A DNA stretch of 64,000 bases from positions 248,001 through 312,000 of the forward strand of contig OZ244955.1 in NCBI GenBank assembly GCA_965222525.1, read 5' to 3'. The position numbers and the translations under genes were made by a program. Under the pieces are notes generated by a model. That model did no database searches. It was not told the DNA's origin and saw nothing but the letters and a program-made list of their open reading frames with translations. Positions 51,413-60,397 of the stretch are shown here, in pieces (within the stretch, counting starts at the first letter, position 1; each line of letters begins with the position of its first letter). This DNA is from CBDCUF01 sp965222525 (GTDB lineage Bacteria; Pseudomonadota; Alphaproteobacteria; Rickettsiales; UBA8987).

Positions 51413-51588
51413 AGCTTTACTCCTTGAATAATGTGGTTGCGACCCCACTATAGAAACCTGAAGGTCTCCATATCCGTATATTCTACAATCTAAGGTATCC
51501 TGTTACAATAAAACAAGCAACACTGCAACAAATATGGCACGTTATAACCTGTTTTTTTATATAAATCTATATGTAAAATTTTTCTGAT
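51413..51588. other. Intergenic stretch with no gene seen
   Basis: Between the small hypothetical gene and the repeat at 51589 I find no ORF with a ribosome site and no tRNA. It is AT-rich and probably holds the promoter of the 51110-51412 gene. Confidence 0.4.
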
Positions 51589-51739
51589 TGTCATCCTGAA
51601 CCTGTTTCAGGATCCATTTATCAAAGCTATGATAACTGACAGGTTATAAACATACTCTTCAAAATACAGGAACCTGTGCTTTTGTTACCAAGATTATGTC
51701 ATAGGAAAAACAGATCCTGAAACAGGTTCAGGATGACAT
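51589..51739. repeat. MITE-like repeat, CATCCTGAAC family (copy 5)
   Basis: 151 bases with near-perfect arms: TGTCATCCTGAACCTGTTTC AGGATC at the left and GATCCTGAAACAGGTTCAGG ATGACA at the right, about 26 bp. This is the best-preserved copy. It ends 9 bases before the stop codon of the convergent permease gene. Confidence 0.88.
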
Positions 51740-51748
51740 AAAGCACCA

Positions 51749-52771
51749 TCAACCAGACTTATGTGGGTCGAAGGCGTCACGGACTGCCTCACCTATAAAT
51801 ATCAACAGGCTCAGCATTACCGCAACTACTACAAAGCCGGTTATTGCCAGCCATGGTGCTTCCAGATTGGCCTTGCCCTGCGCCAGCAATTCCCCCAGCG
51901 ACGGAGAGCCGGGTGGCAGACCGAATCCCAGGAAATCCAGCGCAGTAAGAGTGGTAACTGAACCGTTCAGTATAAATGGCATAAAGGTAAGTGCCGCGAC
52001 AAAGCTGTTAGGTAATATATGGCGGAACAGTATCTTGTGCTCACGCACTCCGAGCGCCCGTGCCGCCCGCACATAATCCATATTACGGGTCTTCAGACAT
52101 TCCGCCCGCACCACCCCTACCAGCGACATCCAGCTAAACAGCAGCATAACCGCCATCAGCCACCAGAAATTCGGCGTAATAAAGCTGGTCATAATTATAA
52201 TCAGGAACAGTACCGGCAGACTGCTCCATATCTCGATGAAGCGCTGGAAAATCAGGTCAGTCCAGCCACCAAGATAGCCCTGCACCGCACCGGCAACTAT
52301 ACCTATTACCGAGCTGAATATAGTGAGAACCAGCCCGAATAATACCGATATACGGAAGCCGTATATAAGCCTGGCCACCACATCTCGTCCCTGGTCATCG
52401 GTGCCAAGCCAGTTTTCACTACTAGGCGGTGCGGGGGCAGGTACCGGCAGGTCATAATTGATAGTGGAATAGCTATATTTCACCGGCGGCCAGAGCATCC
52501 AGCCATTTTTCTCTATAATATCAGCTATATAGGGATCGCGATAATCGGTTTCGGTATCGAAATCCCCGCCAAAAACGGTTTCGGGATAGGATTTGAAAAC
52601 CGGAAAATAAACCCCTCCCTTATATCCCACCATAATCGGCTTGTCATTGGCGATGAATTCGGCACATAAGGTTAGCATAAATAATATCAGAAATATCCAT
52701 AACGACCAGTATCCACGGCGGTTCTGACGGAATTTACGCCATCTTCTTCTGGTTATGGGGGACAGGCTCAT
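51749..52771 (-). CDS. yejE: ABC oligopeptide transporter permease (YejE-like)
   Basis: 340 residues. YejE pattern: N-terminal helix, a long periplasmic insertion (YPETVFGGDFDTETDYRDPY; NWLGTDDQGRDVVARLIYG), then five more helices with the EAA-loop VRAARALGVREHKILFRHIL and the C-terminal FLGFGLPPGSPSLGELLAQG. It is part of an importer for peptides (microcin C in E. coli). YejA, YejB and YejF genes are not in the window next to it, unlike the usual operon. Confidence 0.92.
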   Translation of the reverse strand: MSLSPITRRRWRKFRQNRRGYWSLWIFLILFMLTLCAEFIANDKPIMVGYKGGVYFPVFKSYPETVFGGDFDTETDYRDPYIADIIEKNGWMLWPPVKYSYSTINYDLPVPAPAPPSSENWLGTDDQGRDVVARLIYGFRISVLFGLVLTIFSSVIGIVAGAVQGYLGGWTDLIFQRFIEIWSSLPVLFLIIIMTSFITPNFWWLMAVMLLFSWMSLVGVVRAECLKTRNMDYVRAARALGVREHKILFRHILPNSFVAALTFMPFILNGSVTTLTALDFLGFGLPPGSPSLGELLAQGKANLEAPWLAITGFVVVAVMLSLLIFIGEAVRDAFDPHKSG

Positions 52772-52933
52772 TTTTGTTGCAAGGCTGGATTGTTAGGGAA
52801 AACAGGGGGAAATATGGGTAAAATATGCGTAAATCTTGACTAAAGCATGATTTAAGGGTAGTTTTATAATTGAAATATGGGTATAATTGGACGTGAGAAT
52901 AGGTTGTAGTGCCGGGAAGTTCAATAGATATCT
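52772..52933. other. Intergenic stretch upstream of yejE
   Basis: AT-rich and without a supported gene. It would hold the yejE promoter on the minus strand; no element could be fixed with confidence. Confidence 0.4.
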
Positions 52934-53096
52934 TGTCATCCTGAACTTGTTTCAGGATCCATCAGGCAAGATATTGAGAACTAACGGTTACGACTAAGCT
53001 TACCAAAATATCAAAATAAGCCATCAACCACCAAGATTAGGTCATGGGGTGAATGGATCCTGAAACAGCAAAAGTATAGCTTTTGCCAGGATGACA
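52934..53096. repeat. MITE-like repeat, CATCCTGAAC family (copy 6, right arm altered)
   Basis: 163 bases. Left arm TGTCATCCTGAACTTGTTTC. In the right arm the expected AAGTTC of GGATCCTGAAAC-AAGTTC-AGGATGACA is replaced by a small hairpin GCAAAAG-TATAG-CTTTTGC. Interior TACCAAAATATCAAAATAAG and GGGGTGAATGGATCC match the family. Confidence 0.85.
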
Positions 53097-53124
53097 TAAA
53101 AATTACCCTGTAAAATGTTATACT

Positions 53125-53355
53125 ATGTCACAAAACCTGAAAATTCTGTTTGTACTTTCCTGTTTTCTCCTACCTGCATGTGCTGCGGTAAGCAGGTTTC
53201 AGGAAGAACATATGCCACCGGAGCCTCCAAAAATACTGGAACCACACCAGTATCCTTGTAAACAACCGCATACCCATGGCCGTGATTTTGATGTATGTGC
53301 CGCACAGAATAACCCTTCTCCGCAGTTTGATGAATCTGAAAGCGGAGAGTTCTAG
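53125..53355 (+). CDS. Small lipoprotein
   Basis: 76 residues with a lipoprotein signal (FVLSCFLLPAC; lipobox LPAC, Cys19) and a Pro/His-rich mature part with two further Cys (YPCKQPHTHGRDFDVCAAQN) that could form a disulphide. Family unknown. It is directly followed (TAGATG) by the hypothetical gene at 53356, suggesting one transcript. Confidence 0.7.
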   Translation: MSQNLKILFVLSCFLLPACAAVSRFQEEHMPPEPPKILEPHQYPCKQPHTHGRDFDVCAAQNNPSPQFDESESGEF

Positions 53356-53889
53356 ATGACAGATCGTAATGCCGGAAAGCTGCTGGATGAGCTGGAAAAG
53401 ATAGAAGTCCCCGCATACAGTTCCAGACTGCATGTCCATACGAAAGACGTGCCGACGGATCTTACCCTGGGAAAGCTCGATAAAATTCTTGATACGGTTG
53501 CGGAAGCTATAGATCAAAACCGCATATCATTATCTGAAGATGGAAGTAAGGCCAGACTTAACAGGAATCTGCAATTCAGGGAGGGGTTGCTGGATAATCC
53601 TGTTATGCTGTCCCTTACCGCGGCTGTTATTTTCAACCCCGAAGAAAAGCTGAAGATTCTGGCAGCCAAGGTGGTGCAGGAGGCAGAAAAACTTGACAGG
53701 TCAATTGACCCGAAAACATTCAAAATGACGGACGGAGTGTATAACCGGCTTGAAAAAATAGCCGGAAGCTTTAATGAAAATATGAATAACGCAGGGGTGG
53801 ACAGAAAATTTGTCAGCACCAGCCTTAATTCAATCGCCACCGCCATCCCGGAACTGATGGAACAAAGATACACGACTCTTTCTATGTGA
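53356..53889 (+). CDS. Hypothetical protein
   Basis: 177 residues, soluble, largely helical, no recognised family or signal. Segments: KLLDELEKIEVPAYSSRLHV, TLGKLDKILDTVAEAIDQNR, SFNENMNNAGVDRKFVSTSL. GGAGAG site inside the preceding gene; the ATG follows the lipoprotein stop directly. An intracellular protein made together with an envelope lipoprotein. Confidence 0.72.
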   Translation: MTDRNAGKLLDELEKIEVPAYSSRLHVHTKDVPTDLTLGKLDKILDTVAEAIDQNRISLSEDGSKARLNRNLQFREGLLDNPVMLSLTAAVIFNPEEKLKILAAKVVQEAEKLDRSIDPKTFKMTDGVYNRLEKIAGSFNENMNNAGVDRKFVSTSLNSIATAIPELMEQRYTTLSM

Positions 53890-53991
53890 CATAGCTCACA
53901 ATTTTTACTGTGAATGCTATGGTATTTTGTTAAAATAAAATTATCGTCGTAAAGTAAGGTTATTACATATAAACTCTTTCTTTTTAAGGAT

Positions 53992-54537
53992 ATGAAAATA
54001 TCTCTAAAAAAACTTATATTTTTCATACCATTGGTAATACTGGTAATTTTTGTAATGATGCTTACGTTGCGGCTAGCAGGTGAAAAACTTACGCAAAATT
54101 CTACCTCTTTTGTACAATCTCCTCTGGTTGGCAAGCGGGTGCCAGAATTTACCCTTCCTGCCCTGTATAAAGGTGAAAAAGGGCTGGACAGCAACGACTT
54201 TCCGGCAGATGACAATGAAATGGTTCTGATAAATATTTTCGCATCATGGTGTGTTACATGCCGAGGTGAACATCCATATTTAATGCAACTGGCGCAAAAG
54301 GGCATCAAAATATACGGTATAAACTGGAAGGACAAACCGCAAGATACAAAGAACTTCCTAGCACAACTCGGTAATCCTTATCAAGAAATCGGGATTGATG
54401 AATCCGGCACGGTTGGGGTCGATTTTGGCATAACTGGTGCTCCTGAAACATTTCTTATCTCAAATGGCACCATACTCTACCGTCACTCCGCTCCTATAAC
54501 TCCAAAGTTTATTGAGAAAATGTTTGAAGATTACTAA
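53992..54537 (+). CDS. ccmG: CcmG/DsbE-like thiol:disulphide oxidoreductase
   Basis: 181 residues: one N-terminal membrane helix (about 8-26), thioredoxin fold in the periplasm with active site FASWCVTCRGEHP, and the cis-Pro region FGITGAPETFLISNGTILYR typical of CcmG. It reduces apocytochrome c or CcmH during cytochrome c maturation. Other ccm genes are not adjacent. Its stop is 54 bases from the porin terminator hairpin. Confidence 0.9.
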   Translation: MKISLKKLIFFIPLVILVIFVMMLTLRLAGEKLTQNSTSFVQSPLVGKRVPEFTLPALYKGEKGLDSNDFPADDNEMVLINIFASWCVTCRGEHPYLMQLAQKGIKIYGINWKDKPQDTKNFLAQLGNPYQEIGIDESGTVGVDFGITGAPETFLISNGTILYRHSAPITPKFIEKMFEDY

Positions 54538-54591
54538 GCTAAATATAGTTAGCTATAAGTGAAATATCGCTTTATGCGAAAATATAAAAAA

Positions 54592-54616
54592 GGGTACCTT
54601 CAAAAAGAAGGTACCC
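54592..54616 (-). terminator. Rho-independent terminator of the porin gene
   Basis: Perfect 10-bp hairpin GGGTACCTTC-AAAAA-GAAGGTACCC. On the minus strand the stem is followed by TTTTTT (54591-54586), giving a classic terminator 38 bases after the porin stop. On the plus strand the hairpin is followed by TAAAATAT only, so it mainly serves the porin. Confidence 0.88.
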
Positions 54617-54653
54617 TAAAATATAGCTCTTTCTATTACCATCCAGCTGGTTA

Positions 54654-55778
54654 CTAGAAAGTAAGCTCTGCGCCGACAAGCACTACGGAACCGTCATTGT
54701 CCGCACTTGCCGCTACGTTATCGTCAGTATCAAAGAAGCTGACTTCCACGTAAGGTACAAGACCCGGTGCAAGCTGGTAGTCTGCACCAACCACAAGGTT
54801 GGAGAACTCGTGCTCGTCAGTACCGGCAGCCTGTGTCGCCTCACTTTGCAGATAAGTTACACTGATACCGTATGGACCGTTTTCATAAGCGGCACCAAGA
54901 GTCCAGAAAGACTGGTCGTCATTAGGAGCAGCAGTAGTGCTCAGACCACTTTCGCCCCAATCAGCCCATGAACCTGCAACCGAGAAACCTTCGAAATCAG
55001 CGCCCAGACCTAAAGCCCATGCTGCTACATCCTCAGTTGTAGCGGTTTCTGCGCTACCGAACTCACCGGTTGCAGAAGCGTGGATACCCACACCTTCAAC
55101 TTCACCGCTATATTTAACACCGACACCAACCACATTTTCCTGGTTAGTACCTGTATCGGAAGACAGACCGGAAGCTGTACCTGTATCACCTTCATCAGGA
55201 GTAAAGCTCACACCAACCTGAAGGCCGGAGAATGAAGGAGTGAAATATGATACCTTGGTTGCATCTTCACGCACAGCAGTAGTGAATTGTGAAGGAAGAT
55301 CCGGAGAAATCAGGAACGGACCGCCTGTAGCAACATCAACATGACGGTAAAAATCACCGTCAATACCGCCGGTTGCACGAGCAATAGTTGAAGCATCAAC
55401 TTTCATGCTGTGTACGACACTTACATTGTTACCCATTTCAACACGTCCGGCTTCACTTTCCAGATAGATATATGCCTTGTCGGCATTACCACCGTCACCG
55501 TCAGCATCACCGTCAGTATCAGCGTTAAGCTCGATAACCGCACCGTAAACGATGCCATTATCAGCCTGACCTTCAACATTAACATGAATTTCAGTGTCGG
55601 TCACGATATGCTGCTCACGGCTGAAACCGCCTGTAGCAAACGCAGAATCCTGATCTGCAAAGCCTGCCTGAAAGTCGATGAATCCACCGACTGTCACGGT
55701 AGGCCCAGCCGCATGAGCCGCACCGGCCAGAGCCGCCGCACTCATCAAGGCTGTTGTACCTAAAAGAACTTTTTTCAT
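54654..55778 (-). CDS. Gram-negative porin
   Basis: 374 residues with signal peptide (cleavage near AHA-AG) and C-terminal Phe (VGAELTF), the outer-membrane insertion signal. Beta strands alternate throughout, as in the 16-stranded Rhodobacter-type porins (VTVGGFIDFQAGFAD; KAYIYLESEAGRVEMGNNVS; KVSYFTPSFSGLQVGVSFTP). It carries an acidic loop DTDGDADGDGGNADKA that may bind calcium. GAGG site and AT-rich leader. A strong terminator follows. Probably the major diffusion porin. Confidence 0.92.
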   Translation of the reverse strand: MKKVLLGTTALMSAAALAGAAHAAGPTVTVGGFIDFQAGFADQDSAFATGGFSREQHIVTDTEIHVNVEGQADNGIVYGAVIELNADTDGDADGDGGNADKAYIYLESEAGRVEMGNNVSVVHSMKVDASTIARATGGIDGDFYRHVDVATGGPFLISPDLPSQFTTAVREDATKVSYFTPSFSGLQVGVSFTPDEGDTGTASGLSSDTGTNQENVVGVGVKYSGEVEGVGIHASATGEFGSAETATTEDVAAWALGLGADFEGFSVAGSWADWGESGLSTTAAPNDDQSFWTLGAAYENGPYGISVTYLQSEATQAAGTDEHEFSNLVVGADYQLAPGLVPYVEVSFFDTDDNVAASADNDGSVVLVGAELTF

Positions 55779-56084
55779 AATTAAATCCTCAAGTTAGTTA
55801 AACCCTGTTAAATTTCTAAATTGTATCTTAAATGCCATCTGAATGGAGTAGACACAATACGTCTAACGACATGGCAGCTATTTAAACCGCAAGTCCGCCA
55901 ATTGGCAACCCGATTTATACTATTACGATGCAAAAACTCCGATATGGCCGAGTTGTGTTGCCAACTTATCACAGTCACAATTGTGTTGAAATGCGGGATC
56001 TTTACAATATATAGGGTATCAACTGTTGCAGAAATTCGTCAATAATACTATATGTAGGTTTAGGTAGAAATATAGCGTTGTATT
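55779..56084. other. Porin/yggS divergent upstream region
   Basis: 306 bases with no supported gene. It must carry the porin promoter (minus) and the yggS promoter (plus). A 10-bp palindrome CACAATTGTG (55976-55985) lies mid-way and could bind a dimeric regulator. A possible plus-strand -10 TATAAT-like stretch is not clear. Confidence 0.4.
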
Positions 56085-56759
56085 ATGACAACAGATGTTG
56101 TGCAGAATCTTATCGGGGTAAGGAAGCGGGTTGCTGATGCAGGCAGGAAATATCGGCTGGATATTGAGTGCAATCCCGAGATTATAGCGGTCAGCAAGAC
56201 GCATGATGCTGATAGCATTCGGCCGCTGCTTGAGGCAGGGCATCGTGTGTTTGGCGAGAATCGTGTACAGGAGGCTATGAGCAAATGGCCGGCTTTGAAG
56301 GTGGATTATCCTGGTGTTGAGTTGCATTTAATCGGCGCATTGCAGACCAACAAGGTGAAGGATGCGCTCAGGCTGTTTGATGTAATACAGACGGTGGACA
56401 GGCCGAAACTTGCCGGCGTGTTGGCTAAACAACTGGCAAAAGGTGATTATCATGATAAAAAGTTTTTTATCCAGATAAATACCGGTGAGGAGGAGCAGAA
56501 GGCCGGTATTATACCGCAAGAGGCAGATGATTTTATTGGCTATTGTGCGGGGGAACTTGGATTGCCGGTGGTTGGGTTGATGTGTATCCCGCCGGTAGAT
56601 GACAATCCCGCCTTGCATTTTGCGTTACTAAAGAAAATCGCCGAGCGTAATAACCTGCCTGAGTTGAGTATGGGCATGAGCGGGGATTTCGAGCTTGCCG
56701 CCGCCATGGGCGCTACTTATGTGCGAGTCGGCACCGCCATTTTCGACACCAGAGGATAA
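56085..56759 (+). CDS. PLP homeostasis protein YggS
   Basis: 224 residues, alanine-racemase-like TIM barrel of the YggS/PROSC family. K38 in IIAVSKTH binds PLP. Further motifs: RVFGENRVQEAMSKW, LHLIGALQTNKVKDAL, FFIQINTGEEEQKAGI, GLMCIPPVDD, LSMGMSGDFELAAAMGATYV, RVGTAIF. It buffers free PLP and affects amino-acid pools. Convergent with dnaE. Confidence 0.95.
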   Translation: MTTDVVQNLIGVRKRVADAGRKYRLDIECNPEIIAVSKTHDADSIRPLLEAGHRVFGENRVQEAMSKWPALKVDYPGVELHLIGALQTNKVKDALRLFDVIQTVDRPKLAGVLAKQLAKGDYHDKKFFIQINTGEEEQKAGIIPQEADDFIGYCAGELGLPVVGLMCIPPVDDNPALHFALLKKIAERNNLPELSMGMSGDFELAAAMGATYVRVGTAIFDTRG

Positions 56760-56786
56760 AGTCCGAAATTTAGTGATATAGTCTCC

Positions 56787-59700
56787 CTAGCTTCTTACCT
56801 CTCCTACCCCGGGTAATCCGGAGAATTCGATATTGCGGGGGAGGGTGTAGGTTTCGGGGAGGAGGAGTTCCAGCCGAATATTGTTATTAGTTGTGACAAT
56901 CAAATATATTGCGGTTCGCACTCCTGCCCCCCTGCTTGTATTTTTGCCGGAATCTTCATCCCCATCTTTACTTTTATTATTACCATTATTATCCAGAATA
57001 TTTTTTATATCATAAACCGCCTGTTTATCGGTTATTTCAATCCTCACATTACGCTTGTGCCCTTCAAGATAATCATCGAGCAGAACTATTGATTCGGCCT
57101 GCAACCGTACTCCGCCCTCATCCTTGCGTGCATCTACTTCCACCAGCAGCGGTCTGGTACCTTCCAGCAAGTCACGGCTTTCGGATATAAGTTCATCATT
57201 GAAAATGGAGATTTCGATACTGCCCATATGGTCGGAGATGTTGAGATAGGCGAAGCGGCGGCCTTCACGCTCACGGTGGGTTACCTTGACCACCACCCCG
57301 GCAACCTTGATATTACCGCCCTTATCCGGTATTTTCTCGGCGAATTCATTGGAGCATATCACCCCGATACGCTGTAAATCCTGCTTATATATATCAAGCG
57401 GGTGGGAGGTGAGATAAAACCCTACTGCATCAAACTCCCGCATCATCCGCTCCTCGCTTGCCCAGTCTTCTATATCAGGCAGTTTCGGATGGGTGATATC
57501 ACTGCTTCCGGCATCGCCGAACAGGTTAATCTGGTTGCTTGCCCGCTCTTCCGCCGCTGCAGCGCTATAGCGGGTGAGGATAGTTGCCGATTCAAATAAT
57601 TGATGGCGGTTTTTGTTCAGGCAGTCAAACGCACCGCATTTGGCCAGGCTCTCCAGTTGCCGCTTATTGATAACCTTGTTATTACAGCGAGCGGCAAAAT
57701 CAAATATATCCCTGAATATACTATTCTTCCGGCGCTCCTCCTCCATTTCACTCATCGCATCAATCCCGACCCCTTTAAGTGCCCCCAGACCGTAGCGTAT
57801 TGCCTTGCCATCCTCGCTGTGTTCAATGGTAAAATAAGCCCCTGACTTGTTGATATCGGGGGGGAGAATTGCAATACCCGACTTGGAAGCCTCCTCACGT
57901 AATATATTAAGCTTGTCGGTATCGCCGATATCTATATTCATAAATGCGGTAAGGAATTCAACCGGATGGTTGGCCTTGAGATATGCAGTCTGGTAGCCGA
58001 TGACCGCATATGCCGCCGCATGTGACTTGTTAAAACCATATCCGGCAAATTTGGCAACCAGATCAAAGATGGAACTGGCCTGCGTCTTGCTCACACCATT
58101 CTTCACCGCACCCTCGACGAACATGTCACGCTGTGCATCCATCTCCGCCTTGATTTTCTTGCCCATCGCCCGCCGCAGCAAATCCGCACCGCCAAGGCTG
58201 TATCCGGCCAGGATCTTGGCTATTTCCATCACCTGCTCCTGATAGATAATCACCCCGAAAGTCTCCTTCAGACATTCTTCCAGCATCGGATGCGGATATT
58301 CCGGCTTTTCGCGGCCATGCTTGCGGGCGATATAGGTGGGGATATTCTCCATCGGGCCAGGGCGATAAAGCGAAATCAACGCAATAATATCCTCGATACT
58401 GTCCGGCTTTAACTTGCGCAGGGCATCGCGCATACCGGCACTTTCCATCTGGAACACGCCGGTAGCATTGCCCCCGGAGAGCATTTTGAATGTAGCTTCA
58501 TCATCATATGCACTATCCTCTATATCAATCTCGCCGCCCTGCTCACGGATTAGTTGACAGGCACGGTCAATAACAGTCAGGGTTTTCAAGCCCAGAAAAT
58601 CGAACTTCACCAGACCCGCCATCTCGGCATATTTCATCGAATATTGCGTAGTGGGGATATCAGAGCGATGGTCGCTATATAAAGGCACAATCTCGGTAAG
58701 CGGCTTCGAGCCTATAACCACACCGGCCGCATGGGTCGAGGCATGGCGATGCAGCCCCTCCAGCTTCAGCCCGATATCCAGTAATTGTGCTACCTGTTCA
58801 TCCTGCTTGGCCTCCTTCTTGAGTTGCGGGTCCATATCTATGGCCTTTTCAAGCGTCACCGGGTCAATCGGGTTCCACGGTACCATCTTGCATATTCTAT
58901 CCACCTGCCCGTATGACATCTGCAACACCCGCCCGACATCACGCAATACCGCCCGTGCCTGCAACTTACCGAAAGTGATAATCTGCGCTACCTTGTCCGC
59001 ACCATATCTCTCCTGCACATAATGGATAACCTCGTCACGGCGATACTGGCAGAAATCAATATCGAAATCCGGCATCGATACCCGCTCGGGATTAAGAAAA
59101 CGCTCAAACAGCAATCCGAAACGCAGCGGGTCAAGATCGGTAATCTGCAATACCCAGGCCACCAGCGAACCCGCACCCGAACCACGTCCCGGCCCGACAG
59201 GAATCGAGTTACGCTTGCTCCAGCGGATAAAATCCGAGACTATAAGGAAATAGCCGGGAAAGCCCATCTGTGCGATAACATCCAGCTCATATTCCAGCCG
59301 CTCGCAATATTGCGGTTGTTTCTGCTGCAGGGTTTCATATGAATCCTCCCCCAGACGCCCGCACAGACCAGTCCTGGCCACCGCACGTAATTCCTCTTCC
59401 TGCGAACGCCCGCCCTCGGTAGGGAAATCCGGCAGCATCGGTTTCTGCGGCTCCGGCATAATTGCACAGCGTTGTGCAATAACCAGCGTGTTTTCAATAG
59501 CTTCCGGGATATCGGCAAATAACTCCGCCATCTCCTCCGCCGATTTGAAATAATGTTCAGGAGTATAACGGCGACGTTTTTCCTCACCGACATAACTGCC
59601 ATCGGCAATACATATCAGTGCATCCTGCGCCATATGCATATCACGCTCGGAAAAAAACACATCATTGGTAGCCACCAGTGGCAAATCATATTTATACGCA

Positions 59701-60320
59701 ATGTCAATCAGCGGCTTTTCTATATGTTTTTCGCTGTCAAGATTATGCCGCATCAGCTCGATATAAAACCGGTCGGGGAATATTTGCTTGAGTTGTTCCG
59801 CAACTTCCTCGGCTTCCCTGATATGATCATTTTGCAGATATTTACCAATTATTCCCTCCGGCCCGCCGCTCAATGCTATCAGTCCGGCGGAATGCTGCTG
59901 CAACTTATCAAGAGTGACAGTCGGGTTATGACTATCCTTCCCGTTCAGGAATGAATGGCTGACCAGCTTGAGCAGGTTGCGATATCCCTCCTCATCCCTG
60001 GCCAGCAATACCATCTGCCCCGACGGTGCCTCCTGCTCACTGACTACTGATGACTGACCACTGACAACTACATTCACCACACAGCCAATAATCGGCTGCA
60101 CTCCCTCCTTCGCCGCTGCTACCGCAAATTCCAGCGAGCCAAACAGATTTCCGCTATCGGTAAGTGCCACCGCCGGCATATTATGCTTCCTGCACAAACC
60201 AACCAGTTCGGTAATTTTTATCGCCCCCTCCGCCAGCGAATATGACCCATGCACCCGCAGATGTACAAATTGCGGCTCTGCGGCTTTTGCCTTTGATTTC
60301 TGTTTCTTTTTAGGAGGCAT
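56787..60320 (-). CDS. dnaE: DNA polymerase III alpha subunit
   Basis: 1177 residues. PHP domain at the N-terminus (HLRVHGSYSLAEGAIKI; VALTDSGNLFG), polymerase palm with PDFDIDFCQYRRDEVIHYVQ (catalytic Asp residues) and GRGSGAGSLVAWVLQITDLD, fingers (EYPHPMLEECLKETFGVIIY; QEQVMEIAKILAGYSLG), helix-hairpin-helix, and OB fold (IKVAGVVVKVTHREREGRRF). It is the replicative polymerase. Residues ~84-97 (VVVSGQSSVVSEQ) come from an in-frame repeat insertion in a surface loop of the PHP domain. Confidence 0.97.
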   Translation of the reverse strand: MPPKKKQKSKAKAAEPQFVHLRVHGSYSLAEGAIKITELVGLCRKHNMPAVALTDSGNLFGSLEFAVAAAKEGVQPIIGCVVNVVVSGQSSVVSEQEAPSGQMVLLARDEEGYRNLLKLVSHSFLNGKDSHNPTVTLDKLQQHSAGLIALSGGPEGIIGKYLQNDHIREAEEVAEQLKQIFPDRFYIELMRHNLDSEKHIEKPLIDIAYKYDLPLVATNDVFFSERDMHMAQDALICIADGSYVGEEKRRRYTPEHYFKSAEEMAELFADIPEAIENTLVIAQRCAIMPEPQKPMLPDFPTEGGRSQEEELRAVARTGLCGRLGEDSYETLQQKQPQYCERLEYELDVIAQMGFPGYFLIVSDFIRWSKRNSIPVGPGRGSGAGSLVAWVLQITDLDPLRFGLLFERFLNPERVSMPDFDIDFCQYRRDEVIHYVQERYGADKVAQIITFGKLQARAVLRDVGRVLQMSYGQVDRICKMVPWNPIDPVTLEKAIDMDPQLKKEAKQDEQVAQLLDIGLKLEGLHRHASTHAAGVVIGSKPLTEIVPLYSDHRSDIPTTQYSMKYAEMAGLVKFDFLGLKTLTVIDRACQLIREQGGEIDIEDSAYDDEATFKMLSGGNATGVFQMESAGMRDALRKLKPDSIEDIIALISLYRPGPMENIPTYIARKHGREKPEYPHPMLEECLKETFGVIIYQEQVMEIAKILAGYSLGGADLLRRAMGKKIKAEMDAQRDMFVEGAVKNGVSKTQASSIFDLVAKFAGYGFNKSHAAAYAVIGYQTAYLKANHPVEFLTAFMNIDIGDTDKLNILREEASKSGIAILPPDINKSGAYFTIEHSEDGKAIRYGLGALKGVGIDAMSEMEEERRKNSIFRDIFDFAARCNNKVINKRQLESLAKCGAFDCLNKNRHQLFESATILTRYSAAAAEERASNQINLFGDAGSSDITHPKLPDIEDWASEERMMREFDAVGFYLTSHPLDIYKQDLQRIGVICSNEFAEKIPDKGGNIKVAGVVVKVTHREREGRRFAYLNISDHMGSIEISIFNDELISESRDLLEGTRPLLVEVDARKDEGGVRLQAESIVLLDDYLEGHKRNVRIEITDKQAVYDIKNILDNNGNNKSKDGDEDSGKNTSRGAGVRTAIYLIVTTNNNIRLELLLPETYTLPRNIEFSGLPGVGEVRS

Positions 60321-60397
60321 GTTCTACCAACCATAATACTACTGTATATGTTTTTCAAAGCTTGTTTTGTGGAGGGAAGTGATTATATTGCGGGGTT

